The notes beneath the pieces were generated by a model. That model saw only the letters and a program-made list of their open reading frames with translations, ran no database searches and was not told the DNA's origin. Positions 36,933 through 45,977 of a stretch of DNA of 64,000 nt are shown here, piece after piece (within the stretch, counting starts at the first letter, position 1; each line of letters opens with the position of its first letter). This DNA comes from Parvularcula sp. IMCC14364 (GTDB lineage Bacteria > Pseudomonadota > Alphaproteobacteria > Caulobacterales > Parvularculaceae), in assembly GCF_030758415.1 (NCBI RefSeq), contig NZ_CP132334.1, forward strand, positions 2,244,001-2,308,000, written 5' to 3'. Made by a program: the position numbers and the translations under genes.

Positions 36933-39587
36933 CTAGTATTCTACAGAAAATCTCAGGCCCACCGTACGGGGACGACTGACAGTTACGCGTTCCCGGTCGA
37001 ATACGAAATTGTTATTCAACTCAGAACGCTCATCCGTGACATTATCCACAAACAATACTGCGGACCATTTCTCATCGCGGATACCGGCAGAAAGATCCAG
37101 TTCAGTCCAGCCATCGATTTCTGCCCGATTGATCGTAATGATGTCGCTGAAAGACTCACTGGAATGCGTGACCTGCCCCTGGACATGTGCAGTGTATGGA
37201 CTGCTTTCCATATCCCACTCATATCGCGCCCGAATGTTGCCCTGGAATTCAGGGGCATAAGCCAGAGAAGTCCCGGCAACCACATCATTCGTTGGCGTGA
37301 GAACCTCGGTAATCTCTGTATCAAGAATGGATAAGGCACCCGTGATGTTCAGGCCGGGCACATCAACCGGCGCATATTCAAAGTCTGCTTCCAAACCTGT
37401 AATTTCCGCATTGGCCGCATTATCCGAGAAGAACAGGTTGGTCACACTTGGATCAAAAATAGTAGTCTGCAACTTCTCGATTTCAACAAAGAAAAGACTA
37501 CCATTCAACCGAACCTGATTGTCAGCGAGATTTGTTTTCCAGCCGAGCTCATAGTTTTTCACATCATCGGTATCAAGTGCAAATGGGACGGTAAAACCAT
37601 TGGGTCCTGCTGCACCACCAGGGCGGTTCAGAAGACCGGGACGGAAGCCCTCAGAATATGTTGCATAGATCAGGACATCATCATTCGGCGTCCAGGTACC
37701 GGTGATTTTGGTAATGACCCCGTCTGTTGTCGCCTTGTCTGGTGCGTTGAGGGCATTGAAAACCTGAAATGCCTGAGAACTGCTCAGACCTGTCGCCTCA
37801 ATATCAGCCTGACTGCTCACAACAATAGCGCCCGGAGGCGGATTGGAGGCAGAATCCAGTGCATATGTCTGACGCAAGCTGTCATCACAGCTGTTGATGA
37901 ACGTAAATACACCATCTCCATCGTAAAGGTCAGAAATATTGGTACCAAAAGCATTTTCATCAACCTGACTGAACAGATTACAGAAAGAAGCGTTCGCACT
38001 CCCCTCAAAGTCTACCTCAATGTCGTATTGGCGCGCACCAACCGTCAGGGCAAAGAATTCATTGAACTCGAAAGTTGCCTCGCCGAAGAAACCAATCTGC
38101 TCGTCCGTACGTTTAATATCATTGCGGAAAACCACATCAGCCGGGAAGGCGTCACGACTGGTCGCAAAAGCTGTGGGTTGTGCGAAGTTTGGCGGATACC
38201 CATCCGGGATACCGTCGTTGTTGGCGTCCACCTGTTGATTGCTTGGATATGCAAAATCATTGCGCTCCAGCAGTTCAAGGTCACTATAGAAAGCACCGAA
38301 TGTGGCACGCAGACGATGTTCGGCGGGAGTATTGAAGCGCAATTCCTGCGTCAGGATTTCCGTTTCTGTGGTTGAGGCAACATAAAGGTTTGGCTCATGG
38401 CAGGTGCCGGAAAGTGGCGCACTTGTGCTATAGGTCGTGTAGTAATCGCAAATATAATAGGGCAGATACTGACCAACGAAAAGATAATCCGTATAGTCAA
38501 CACGTTGCTCGGTATCACGCTTTGTGAAAGCTCCTGTGTAAAGGGCTTCCAGCGCGCCCAACCGGCCCTCTACTGTCCAGGCCGTGTTGTGGTAGTCATC
38601 TTCAATTTCATCCTGCTCAAAACGCTGAATTTCAAGATCATCCAGTTCAGGGTCCTGAAAAAAGACGCCATCAGATTCAATGCGCTGGCGCGAATGCGCA
38701 ACGAGCAAATTCCAGTCATCATTGAACTCATAAAGACCACTCAGACGGAAACCGGCATAGCTGGCATCGTTGAAGTCCTCTTCAACAAGGCCGCTGTTAT
38801 CCGCAGCTTCAAAATTGATATTGTTGCTCGGATTAGTGGAAGAAAAACCGGCCCGGTTTGGCCCGACCACTGTCCCGTTTGCCCGCACAGTCCCCTGAGG
38901 GCGATATCTGGCTGACTCTGACAGATCGCGGAAGCCCTGAACATTATCAATATAGCCCCCCTGCTGATCATTATAGATAACGCCGCGCAGCGCAAACTGA
39001 TCGTTTACCGGAATGTTGATTGTAACATCCGCTTTATAGCTTTCTTCCCCTTCCTCCGTAAAGGACGTGCCGAAATTGGCACGGGCAGAAAACTCACCAA
39101 GGCGTGGTTTGTTGGTAATCAGGCGGATGGTGCCTGCCTGGGAGCTGGCACCGAACAGTGTGCCTTGTGGGCCGGAGAGAACCTCCACCCGCTCAAGGTC
39201 AACAGCATAAACATCAAGGTTACGTCCCGGCTGTGAAACAGGCTGCTCATCAAGGTAAAGCGCCACGTTGGGAGCAAGGCCAGCAACCCCAGCAGTTGTG
39301 AGGTTAGGGGTCGTGGAGGCAAGCCCGCGTACGTAAATTGTGTTCTGGCCAGGTCCGGAGCCACCAGCGGTAACGCCCGGTAGCTGCACAAGATAATCCG
39401 AGAAAACGTCGATGCGAAGATCATCAAGCCTTTGCTCGCCCAGCGCCTGCACCGTTACAGGCACGTCCTGCTGGCTTTCTGTCCGCTTGGTGGCTGTTAC
39501 GACAATTTCGTCGACCTGCGCGGCGGCAGGCGAACATAAAACAGCAATTACGGCGATCGCAGATACGCCAGTCCTGGAAAATTTCAC
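36933..39587 (-). CDS. TonB-dependent outer membrane receptor
   Basis: An 884-residue outer-membrane beta-barrel importer. A signal peptide (about residues 1-23, ending SPAAAQ) is followed by a TonB box (DEIVVTATKR). The plug domain has YLVQLPGVTAGG, IYVRGLAST and VEVLSGPQGTLFGASSQAGT. The barrel contains NYELGWKTNLADNQVRLNG and ends in VGLRFSVEY with the usual terminal aromatic residue. The start is a GTG with a strong AAGGAG seven bases upstream. The family resembles alphaproteobacterial receptors for diverse organic ligands; no ferric-siderophore marker is seen. Confidence 0.93.
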   Translation of the reverse strand: MKFSRTGVSAIAVIAVLCSPAAAQVDEIVVTATKRTESQQDVPVTVQALGEQRLDDLRIDVFSDYLVQLPGVTAGGSGPGQNTIYVRGLASTTPNLTTAGVAGLAPNVALYLDEQPVSQPGRNLDVYAVDLERVEVLSGPQGTLFGASSQAGTIRLITNKPRLGEFSARANFGTSFTEEGEESYKADVTINIPVNDQFALRGVIYNDQQGGYIDNVQGFRDLSESARYRPQGTVRANGTVVGPNRAGFSSTNPSNNINFEAADNSGLVEEDFNDASYAGFRLSGLYEFNDDWNLLVAHSRQRIESDGVFFQDPELDDLEIQRFEQDEIEDDYHNTAWTVEGRLGALEALYTGAFTKRDTEQRVDYTDYLFVGQYLPYYICDYYTTYSTSAPLSGTCHEPNLYVASTTETEILTQELRFNTPAEHRLRATFGAFYSDLELLERNDFAYPSNQQVDANNDGIPDGYPPNFAQPTAFATSRDAFPADVVFRNDIKRTDEQIGFFGEATFEFNEFFALTVGARQYDIEVDFEGSANASFCNLFSQVDENAFGTNISDLYDGDGVFTFINSCDDSLRQTYALDSASNPPPGAIVVSSQADIEATGLSSSQAFQVFNALNAPDKATTDGVITKITGTWTPNDDVLIYATYSEGFRPGLLNRPGGAAGPNGFTVPFALDTDDVKNYELGWKTNLADNQVRLNGSLFFVEIEKLQTTIFDPSVTNLFFSDNAANAEITGLEADFEYAPVDVPGLNITGALSILDTEITEVLTPTNDVVAGTSLAYAPEFQGNIRARYEWDMESSPYTAHVQGQVTHSSESFSDIITINRAEIDGWTELDLSAGIRDEKWSAVLFVDNVTDERSELNNNFVFDRERVTVSRPRTVGLRFSVEY

Positions 39588-39893
39588 AACTATACTCCTT
39601 AAAAGTCAAAATATGGGATCGTAACTGGATGACGATGCAGACTGCATCTCGACTAAATCTCAGCTTATATTGCCCCGGGTGAGCGCCTGTACGGCAACTC
39701 GATGAAGCCGCTATAGCGCAATCATTCGAAAAACGAAACATTTACTATAGAAATAAATCAGGAAACCTCACAGCTTCTCGCGAAGGATTCCCCCAAATCC
39801 CCGCTTTATCTACGTGTCAACGGGCCTTTCCAGACAAGACCCTTGCTTAAATGAGCACCTAATTCTTAGTTTTTCGGGAGTTTTCGAGCAAAT
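39588..39893. other. Intergenic region upstream of TonB receptor
   Basis: A 306-base gap between the TonB receptor start and the end of the GNAT gene. Apart from the ribosome-binding site AAGGAG at 39595-39600 (minus strand) I see no gene, RNA or clear operator. It must hold the receptor promoter, but no -35/-10 pair stands out. Confidence 0.5.
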
Positions 39894-40367
39894 TCAAAGT
39901 TGCTTTTGCAAATACACCACGCCGGGAAGCGGGTTTTGGTAATATGCACTGGTTTGGGAAAACCCTGCGTCTGCATAAAGATGCAGCGCCGCTTCCAGAC
40001 GCGGCAGAGTGTCCAGACGCATGATGTGATATCCTGCAGCACGGGCAGCTGCGAGGACCTTTTTGACCAATGCCCTGCCTATACCCTGCCCCCGGCCGGC
40101 CGGGGGCACATACATGCGCTTCATTTCACAAATGGCCACATCCGCCATGGGGCGGAACGCCACACAGCCAGCCGGCGTACCATCAGCCAGTTTTGCCAGA
40201 AAAATATCGCCTTCAGGCGGTGCATAACACCCCGGAAGAGTTGCCAGTTCCTGCTCAAAACCCTGAAAACAGAGATCCTCGCCAAGATCCTCAGCGTACT
40301 CACAGAAAAGCCGGGCCGCCACTTTCAGATCTGTGGCGTTGCGGACCGGCTCTATTGTAAAAGTCAC
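39894..40367 (-). CDS. GNAT family N-acetyltransferase
   Basis: Acetyl-CoA-dependent N-acetyltransferase of 157 residues. ICEMKRMYVPPAGRGQGIGRALVKK is the acetyl-CoA site (split here as MYVPPAGRGQGIGRAL). RLDTLPRLEAALHLYADAGF is motif B. The GTG start shares its G with the TAG stop of gcvPB, so it is translated as the last gene of the glycine-cleavage operon. The substrate is unknown; operon membership suggests a link to glycine or one-carbon metabolism, but it could be incidental. Confidence 0.87.
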   Translation of the reverse strand: MTFTIEPVRNATDLKVAARLFCEYAEDLGEDLCFQGFEQELATLPGCYAPPEGDIFLAKLADGTPAGCVAFRPMADVAICEMKRMYVPPAGRGQGIGRALVKKVLAAARAAGYHIMRLDTLPRLEAALHLYADAGFSQTSAYYQNPLPGVVYLQKQL

Positions 40368-41941
40368 TACTCAGCTGCAAGGCTTGCGGCGTCGCCCTCT
40401 GGCGCTGTCCAGCGCAAGACAGGCTTGCGCGCAGCCCCTGTTTCATCCAGCCGCCGACGCGGCGCGTGAACGGGCGCAGCCTTGAACTTGCCTGTCTCTC
40501 CAGCTTTTGCCGATTTGGCCAGGGACAGCAGCGCATCGCAAAAACGGTCAAGCTCCTGTTTTGATTCAGATTCTGTTGGCTCAATCAGCATCGCCCCATG
40601 TACAACAAGCGGGAAATACATCGTCATTGGATGATATCCTTCATCAATCATCGCTTTGGCGAAATCGAGCGTATCAACACCTGTATCTGCCAGAAAGCGA
40701 TCATCAAACAACGCCTCATGCATACACGTCCCTTCAAAGGCCGGTGTCATTTCATCTTTCAGGCGAGCAAGAACGTAATTTGCATTGAGCACAGCATCTT
40801 CTGCGGCCTGCTTCAGGCCATCTGCACCGTGGCTCAGCATATATGACAGTGCCCGGACGAACATGCCCATCTGGCCATGAAACGCCGTCATGCGCCCAAA
40901 ACTCTGCCCCTCATCCTGTGCACGTTTTTCGACCAGCTCAAATCCATCCTGACCGGACACGACATATGGAATGGGAGCAAATGGGGCCAGCGCCGCTGAC
41001 AGGACTGTCGGGCCTGAACCGGGACCACCACCGCCATGCGGGGTAGAAAAGGTTTTGTGCAGATTGATATGCATGGCATCAATGCCCAGATCTCCCGGGC
41101 GCACCTTGCCGGTGATGGCGTTAAAGTTGGCGCCATCACAATAGAAATAGCCACCGGCCTCATGCACAGCATCTGCGATAGCGCGAATGTCCCGCTCAAA
41201 GAGCCCGCACGTATTCGGGTTGGTGACCATAATGCCAGCGACATCAGGCCCCAGCTTTTCGCGGAATGCCTCAAGGTCTACGCGGCCCGTCTTGTCAGCC
41301 GGGATAGAGTCAACCTTGAAGCCACACTGGGCGGCTGTTGCCGGATTTGTGCCGTGTGCGGATTCAGGTGCCAGCACACGAATGCGGGTTGCGGCCTCTC
41401 CGCGTGCTTCAAGCGCGGCCTTGATCGCCATCATGCCGCATAATTCGCCATGCGCGCCGGCTTTTGGTGACATGGCCACGGCAGGCATCCCTGTCATCTC
41501 TTTGAGCCAGGTCGCCAGTGTATCAATCAACTCCAGCGCGCCCTGTACAGTCGACACTGGTTGAAGGGGGTGAATGTCCCCAAAACCGGGCAGCCGTGCC
41601 ATTTTTTCATTAAGGCGCGGATTATGCTTCATTGTGCAGGAGCCAAGCGGAAATGGTCCCATGTCGATGGCATAGTTTTTCTGACTGAGGCGGACAAAAT
41701 GGCGCATTGCTTCAGGCTCAGCGAGACCAGGCAAGCCAATATTGTCCTGACGCGCCAAGCCACCAAGACGATTTTTGATACCCTTTGGCGCAGGCAGGTC
41801 AACGCCAGTGCCTTGCATGTCTCCCGCTTCAAAGATCAGAGGCTCCTCGATCTGCAGGGCGCGGTTGCCCGTGAAGGTAGCTGTTTCAGTCATCTCGTCA
41901 GTCTCCGGACGGGTGGGACGACCCTGGTTATTCATGGACAT
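40367..41941 (-). CDS. gcvPB: Glycine decarboxylase subunit 2
   Basis: C-terminal half of the split P-protein, 524 residues, carrying the pyridoxal-phosphate site. INLHKTFSTPHGGGGPGSGP contains the Schiff-base Lys. GSCTMKHNPRLNEKMA, SPKAGAHGELCGMMA and HGTNPATAAQCGFKV are family blocks. With GcvPA it decarboxylates glycine and loads the aminomethyl group on GcvH. The ATG overlaps the gcvPA stop (TAATG). The last 60 residues include a basic APRRRLDETGAARKP tail. Confidence 0.96.
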   Translation of the reverse strand: MSMNNQGRPTRPETDEMTETATFTGNRALQIEEPLIFEAGDMQGTGVDLPAPKGIKNRLGGLARQDNIGLPGLAEPEAMRHFVRLSQKNYAIDMGPFPLGSCTMKHNPRLNEKMARLPGFGDIHPLQPVSTVQGALELIDTLATWLKEMTGMPAVAMSPKAGAHGELCGMMAIKAALEARGEAATRIRVLAPESAHGTNPATAAQCGFKVDSIPADKTGRVDLEAFREKLGPDVAGIMVTNPNTCGLFERDIRAIADAVHEAGGYFYCDGANFNAITGKVRPGDLGIDAMHINLHKTFSTPHGGGGPGSGPTVLSAALAPFAPIPYVVSGQDGFELVEKRAQDEGQSFGRMTAFHGQMGMFVRALSYMLSHGADGLKQAAEDAVLNANYVLARLKDEMTPAFEGTCMHEALFDDRFLADTGVDTLDFAKAMIDEGYHPMTMYFPLVVHGAMLIEPTESESKQELDRFCDALLSLAKSAKAGETGKFKAAPVHAPRRRLDETGAARKPVLRWTAPEGDAASLAAE

Positions 41942-43281
41942 TACAACACCTCCTTCAAGGCCGTCGCAAAAGCTTCTATATAAGCAGGGGTGACATATTC
42001 CGTAGCGGCGACGATCAGCAGATCAGATTTATCCTCTTCCTCCGGCCACAGACGACCACCAGGCACACCTGCAAGAATGTTCTTCGCGGCAAGCTCTTCA
42101 ACCACGTCTTCCGCATTGCGCGGCAGTCGCAGTGTAAACTCATTGAAAAAGGACGTATTGACCAGTTCCACACCGGGTATTGCAGACAGCGTATCGGCAG
42201 CAGCACAGGCCGTTTCGTGGTTCAATGTCGCCAACTGACGCAAGCCCGCCCCGCCCAGAAGGCTCATATGCACCGTGAAGGCCAACGCGCACAGGCCGGA
42301 ATTGGTGCATATATTCGACGTTGCCTTGTCCCGACGAATATGTTGCTCACGCGTTGACAATGTCAGCACGAACCCGCGCTGCCCGGCAGCATCCGTTGTC
42401 TCGCCGCAAAGGCGCCCAGGCATCTGGCGTACATATTTCTGACGCGTGGCAAAGAGCCCCACATAAGGCCCGCCATAATTCAGGCTCACACCAATAGACT
42501 GGCCTTCTGCAACTACGATATCCGCCCCCATCTCGCCGGGGCTTCTCAATGCGCCCAGCGACACAACTTCAGTGACCACCGCAACCAGCAAAGCACCCTT
42601 ATCATGCGCTGCTTTTGCGATCGGTGTGAGGTCACGCACATTTCCAAAAATATCCGGCGTCTGAACAATGACGCAGGACGTGTCATCGTCAATCAGGTCA
42701 AGGATCTCGCCTTTCCCGTCTGGCGTGGCATGTGCCAGAACGACTTCATCCCCGATCAGTTCCGAATTGGTGCGGGTCACCGAGGCGTAGTGCGGATGAA
42801 GTCCGCCAGACATGATGACGCGCCCACGCTTGGTGATACGCTTTGCCATAAGGGCCGCTTCAGCACAGGCCGTCGAGCCATCATACATGGAGGCATTCGC
42901 CACATCCATTCCAGTGAGCGCAGCTACTTGCGTCTGGAATTCAAACAGATATTGCAGCGTGCCTTGCGCAATTTCTGGTTGATAGGGTGTGTAGGACGTG
43001 AGGAATTCCGAGCGCTGAATGATATGGTCCACTGTCGCAGGCACATGATGTTTGTAGGCCCCTGCCCCGACAAAAAACGGTCCTGCGCCGGCTGCACGGT
43101 TTTTTGCTGCAATCTCGCCCAGGAGTGATTCAACCTGCAACTCGCCCTGGTGATCCGGCAGATCGAGTGTCGGGTTCAGCGTTTCGCCTGGCACATCCGC
43201 AAACAGCTCATCAATGTCGGTGACACCGATGACCTCACGCATCTGCGCCCTGTCAATCTCGTTTAATGGCAAATATCTCAT
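41941..43281 (-). CDS. gcvPA: Glycine decarboxylase subunit 1
   Basis: N-terminal half of the split P-protein, 446 residues. It begins [20 protein letters not shown] and contains [54 protein letters not shown] and [17 protein letters not shown], all characteristic. It works as a heterotetramer with GcvPB. The two-gene form occurs in some alphaproteobacteria (Caulobacter, for example) and in Firmicutes, while others fuse the halves. Confidence 0.96.
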   Translation of the reverse strand: MRYLPLNEIDRAQMREVIGVTDIDELFADVPGETLNPTLDLPDHQGELQVESLLGEIAAKNRAAGAGPFFVGAGAYKHHVPATVDHIIQRSEFLTSYTPYQPEIAQGTLQYLFEFQTQVAALTGMDVANASMYDGSTACAEAALMAKRITKRGRVIMSGGLHPHYASVTRTNSELIGDEVVLAHATPDGKGEILDLIDDDTSCVIVQTPDIFGNVRDLTPIAKAAHDKGALLVAVVTEVVSLGALRSPGEMGADIVVAEGQSIGVSLNYGGPYVGLFATRQKYVRQMPGRLCGETTDAAGQRGFVLTLSTREQHIRRDKATSNICTNSGLCALAFTVHMSLLGGAGLRQLATLNHETACAAADTLSAIPGVELVNTSFFNEFTLRLPRNAEDVVEELAAKNILAGVPGGRLWPEEEDKSDLLIVAATEYVTPAYIEAFATALKEVL

Positions 43282-43321
43282 AACAATTACTCCAGCCCGT
43301 TACCGCGCAGGCTTCAACAGG

Positions 43322-43687
43322 TTATCCAATAAATTCTTTATACGCCGCTTCATCCATCAGCTTGTCCAGCTCAGATACGTCAGATGGCTTGATTTTCACG
43401 AACCAGGCCGCCCCTGCCGGGTCTTCATTCACTTTCTCAGGTGCATCCACAATATCGTTATTCACCTCGAGAATTTCTCCTGAAATCGGTGCATAAACAT
43501 CAGATGCCGCCTTAACGGATTCAACCACCGCCATGTCGTCATTCTGGCTAAAGGCCTTTCCTTTGTCCGGCAGTTCTACAAACACAACATCGCCAAGCTG
43601 TTCGGCGGCATGGGGGGTGATGCCAACAGTTGCAGTATCACCTTCAAGCTTTACCCATTCATGGTCTTCTGTAAATTTCAGTGTCAT
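43322..43687 (-). CDS. gcvH: Glycine cleavage system H protein
   Basis: Lipoyl carrier of the glycine cleavage complex, 121 residues, the normal length. The lipoylated residue is Lys59 in [38 protein letters not shown] at the N-terminus and WFVKIKPSD near the C-terminus are typical. It shuttles the aminomethyl group between GcvP and GcvT. It lies 21 bases after gcvT and 40 bases before gcvPA in the same operon. Confidence 0.97.
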   Translation of the reverse strand: MTLKFTEDHEWVKLEGDTATVGITPHAAEQLGDVVFVELPDKGKAFSQNDDMAVVESVKAASDVYAPISGEILEVNNDIVDAPEKVNEDPAGAAWFVKIKPSDVSELDKLMDEAAYKEFIG

Positions 43688-43708
43688 GATTTATAATCCT
43701 CGCTTCCC

Positions 43709-44872
43709 TTACTTACCTCGATAATAACGCTGGGGGACAAAGGGCATTTCTGCCACTTCGGCAGGTACTGCCTTGCCACGGATCATCAACTGCACCGCCG
43801 CCCCAACATCAGCATGGTCAATATCCACATACCCCATGGCAACTGGCGCTTCAAAGGTAGGCCCAAAACCACCTGATGTGATTTCACCGATCCTGACGCC
43901 ATCCATGTTTTGAATTTCTGTCCCCTCACGCGCTGGCGCGCGGCCAGAGGGTTTGATCCCCACACGCATTTTTTCCGGCTTTGCTGAGAGTTGTGAGAGA
44001 ATGCGGTCTGCGCCGGGGAAGCCCCCTTCGGCGCGCCGCCGTTTGCCAAGCGCAAATGTGAGATTTGCCTCTACGGGGGTTTCTTTTGCAGTCATGTCAT
44101 GGCCGTAAAGACACAGACCGGCTTCCAGCCGCAGGCTGTCCCGCGCGCCAAGTCCAATCGCTTCAACATCTTGATGCGCCAAAAGTTTGCGCGCGACAGC
44201 CTCTGCCTGATGATCGTGTACGGATATTTCAAAACCGTCCTCACCCGTATACCCGCAGCGACTGATGAAAAACCAGATGTCATCCATCTGGGCAACATTT
44301 GCTGACATGAAGGGCATTTCCGCCACATCAACGCCAAGCGAGACAAGAATATCTGCTGCCTTGGGCCCCTGCAGCGCCAAAAGAGCAAGATCGGTTTTGA
44401 CATCAAGCTCGGCCCGGTCGCCAAGTTTCTCTTTCAGCAGTGCAAAATCCTGCTCTTTCACGGCAGCATTCACCACCAGATATAGCCAGCCCTGATAATT
44501 ATCGCCGGGCATATGGGTGATCATCAAATCGTCTTCTATGCCGCCCATATCGTTCAGCAGCAGGGAGTAACGAATCCGGCCTTCCTTGAGTTTGGCAATT
44601 TCACCCGGCACAAGCGTTTCGATGGCCGCGGCTACTTTCTTATGTGCTTCAGCGCTTCCATGCTCGACTTCCCGGGTTTTCAGGAAGCACTGCCCCATAT
44701 GCGATACATCAAAAAGGCCAGCCTTCTCGCGCACATGCAGATGCTCTTTCATGACACCAAGCGGGTACTGCACGGGCATTTCATAGCCTGCAAAGGGTAC
44801 CATCCTGCCGCCCAACTCCACATGAAGGTCATGCAGGGGCAGTTTTTTCAAATCTGTCTTTTCTTCAGACAT
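43709..44872 (-). CDS. gcvT: Aminomethyltransferase (T protein)
   Basis: Transfers the one-carbon unit from GcvH to tetrahydrofolate, releasing ammonia, 387 residues. It has PLHDLHVELGGRMVPFAGYE, YPLGVMKEHLHVREKAGLFD, VSHMGQCFL, RCGYTGEDGFEISV, and GLGARDSLRLEAGLCLYGHD with the conserved Asp for folate. It is the first gene of gcvT-gcvH-gcvPA-gcvPB-GNAT and follows the tandem glycine riboswitch. A GAGG lies four bases before the ATG. Confidence 0.96.
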   Translation of the reverse strand: MSEEKTDLKKLPLHDLHVELGGRMVPFAGYEMPVQYPLGVMKEHLHVREKAGLFDVSHMGQCFLKTREVEHGSAEAHKKVAAAIETLVPGEIAKLKEGRIRYSLLLNDMGGIEDDLMITHMPGDNYQGWLYLVVNAAVKEQDFALLKEKLGDRAELDVKTDLALLALQGPKAADILVSLGVDVAEMPFMSANVAQMDDIWFFISRCGYTGEDGFEISVHDHQAEAVARKLLAHQDVEAIGLGARDSLRLEAGLCLYGHDMTAKETPVEANLTFALGKRRRAEGGFPGADRILSQLSAKPEKMRVGIKPSGRAPAREGTEIQNMDGVRIGEITSGGFGPTFEAPVAMGYVDIDHADVGAAVQLMIRGKAVPAEVAEMPFVPQRYYRGK

Positions 44873-44909
44873 ACAGCCTCACCTCTGGGTTGCGCCTCTA
44901 ATCGCGCTG

Positions 44910-45092
44910 CCCCGGCTGTCGGTGAGACCTGAGAGTTTCCGCCAGACCTGACACAGGTCCGCTTGCTCCGTCGGTAGGGCTTCAAGCCCTTTTCCAGCCT
45001 TCAGTATGTTTCACGGTCCCTGGTGCCTGAGAGATTCCGGGGCGGTTGCTCCTTCGGCGCCGCACAAATATGTCGTGCGAACTCTCCCGTGA
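44910..45092 (-). promoter_or_regulatory. Tandem glycine riboswitch
   Basis: Two successive glycine aptamers in the leader of gcvT. On the minus strand the first (about 45090-45012) contains GGGAGAGTTCGCACG, GCGCCGAAGGAGCAA and ATCTCTCAGGCACC. The second (about 45004-44910) contains CTACCGACGGAGCAAGCGG and GGAAACTCTCAGGTCTCACC, closed by a GGCTG/CAGCC stem (44995-44999 with 44914-44918). These are the conserved cores of the gcvT motif. Such tandem aptamers usually turn the operon on when glycine is high. The gap to the gcvT start is about 40 bases, room for control of translation initiation. Confidence 0.95.
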
Positions 45093-45127
45093 GAACATTC
45101 ACTCTGACGAGTCGTTCAAGAATAGCA

Positions 45128-45157
45128 TATATAGATCAGCAAAAGCGAGTCTTCCAA
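45128..45157 (-). promoter_or_regulatory. Candidate sigma-70 promoter of gcv operon
   Basis: Upstream of the riboswitch on the minus strand, TTGGAA (45152-45157) and TATATA (45128-45133) are 18 bases apart. A start near 45120 would give a leader beginning shortly before the first aptamer. This rests on sequence match and position only. Confidence 0.45.
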
Positions 45158-45210
45158 TCGCCGCTGACAGACTACTTGGAAAAGTTGCTGGCAGCTTTTA
45201 TGTGAGCCCC

Positions 45211-45885
45211 ATGACCGATACGCAAACACCACCGTTCCAGATACAAATTGTGCCCGTCACGGCATTCCAGCAAAATTGTTCGATTATTCGTGCCGCCTCC
45301 GGCAAAGCTGCGATTGTTGATCCCGGTGGTGAGCCGGAAAAATTGCTTTCTGCGGCCGAACAGATGGACGCTACCATAGAGAAAATATGGCTGACTCACG
45401 GGCATCTTGATCATGCCGGTGCCACGATGGACCTCAAGGAGCGCACAGGGGCTACCATTGAAGGGCCAGCCAAACCAGAAACTTTCTGGCTCGATCAGAT
45501 CGAGACGTTCGCGGCCCAGTATGGGTTCCCGGGCGACAATCGCAACGTCACCCCTGATCGCTGGCTGGAAGATGGCGATATTGTTGAACTTGATGGCAAT
45601 GAATTCGGCGTGGTGACAACACCCGGCCATACGCCTGGCCATGTTGTTTTCTACAACCAGTCGGTGAAAATCGCCCTGGTCGGGGATGTCATCTTTCAAG
45701 GCTCCATCGGACGCACGGACTTTCCCATGAGTGATCCGCCGGCACTGATCCGCTCCATTGTGGAAAAACTCTGGCCGCTTGGCGACGACATGCGCTTCGT
45801 GCCGGGCCACGGCCCAATGTCCACTTTCGGGGCCGAGCGAAAGAGCAATCCTTTTGTCGCAGATCATGTTCTTGCTGGCAGTTAA
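45211..45885 (+). CDS. Metallo-beta-lactamase fold hydrolase (glyoxalase II-like)
   Basis: A 224-residue MBL-fold enzyme with the metal motif LTHGHLDHAGA (HxHxDH), VTTPGHTPGHVVFY with the next His, VGDVIFQGSIGRTDFP with the bridging Asp, and a final VPGHGPMSTFGAER His. It resembles glyoxalase II-type hydrolases such as YcbL and would hydrolyse a thioester such as an acylglutathione. The ATG at 45211 gives the normal N-terminus; upstream in-frame codons belong to the riboswitch leader on the other strand. Confidence 0.88.
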   Translation: MTDTQTPPFQIQIVPVTAFQQNCSIIRAASGKAAIVDPGGEPEKLLSAAEQMDATIEKIWLTHGHLDHAGATMDLKERTGATIEGPAKPETFWLDQIETFAAQYGFPGDNRNVTPDRWLEDGDIVELDGNEFGVVTTPGHTPGHVVFYNQSVKIALVGDVIFQGSIGRTDFPMSDPPALIRSIVEKLWPLGDDMRFVPGHGPMSTFGAERKSNPFVADHVLAGS

Positions 45886-45977
45886 AGCCTGGTATCTGTC
45901 ATCAGCGTTATTAGCGCTTGAAGACTCGCCTGTGGCTGACTAAACCTGCCGCAATTTGCGCGAAATCAGGTCAATTC

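Noticed and set aside
45046-45210. N-terminal extension of the MBL-fold hydrolase
   Set aside because: It begins with TTG inside the riboswitch region of the opposite strand and has no family features; ATG 45211 gives the normal start.
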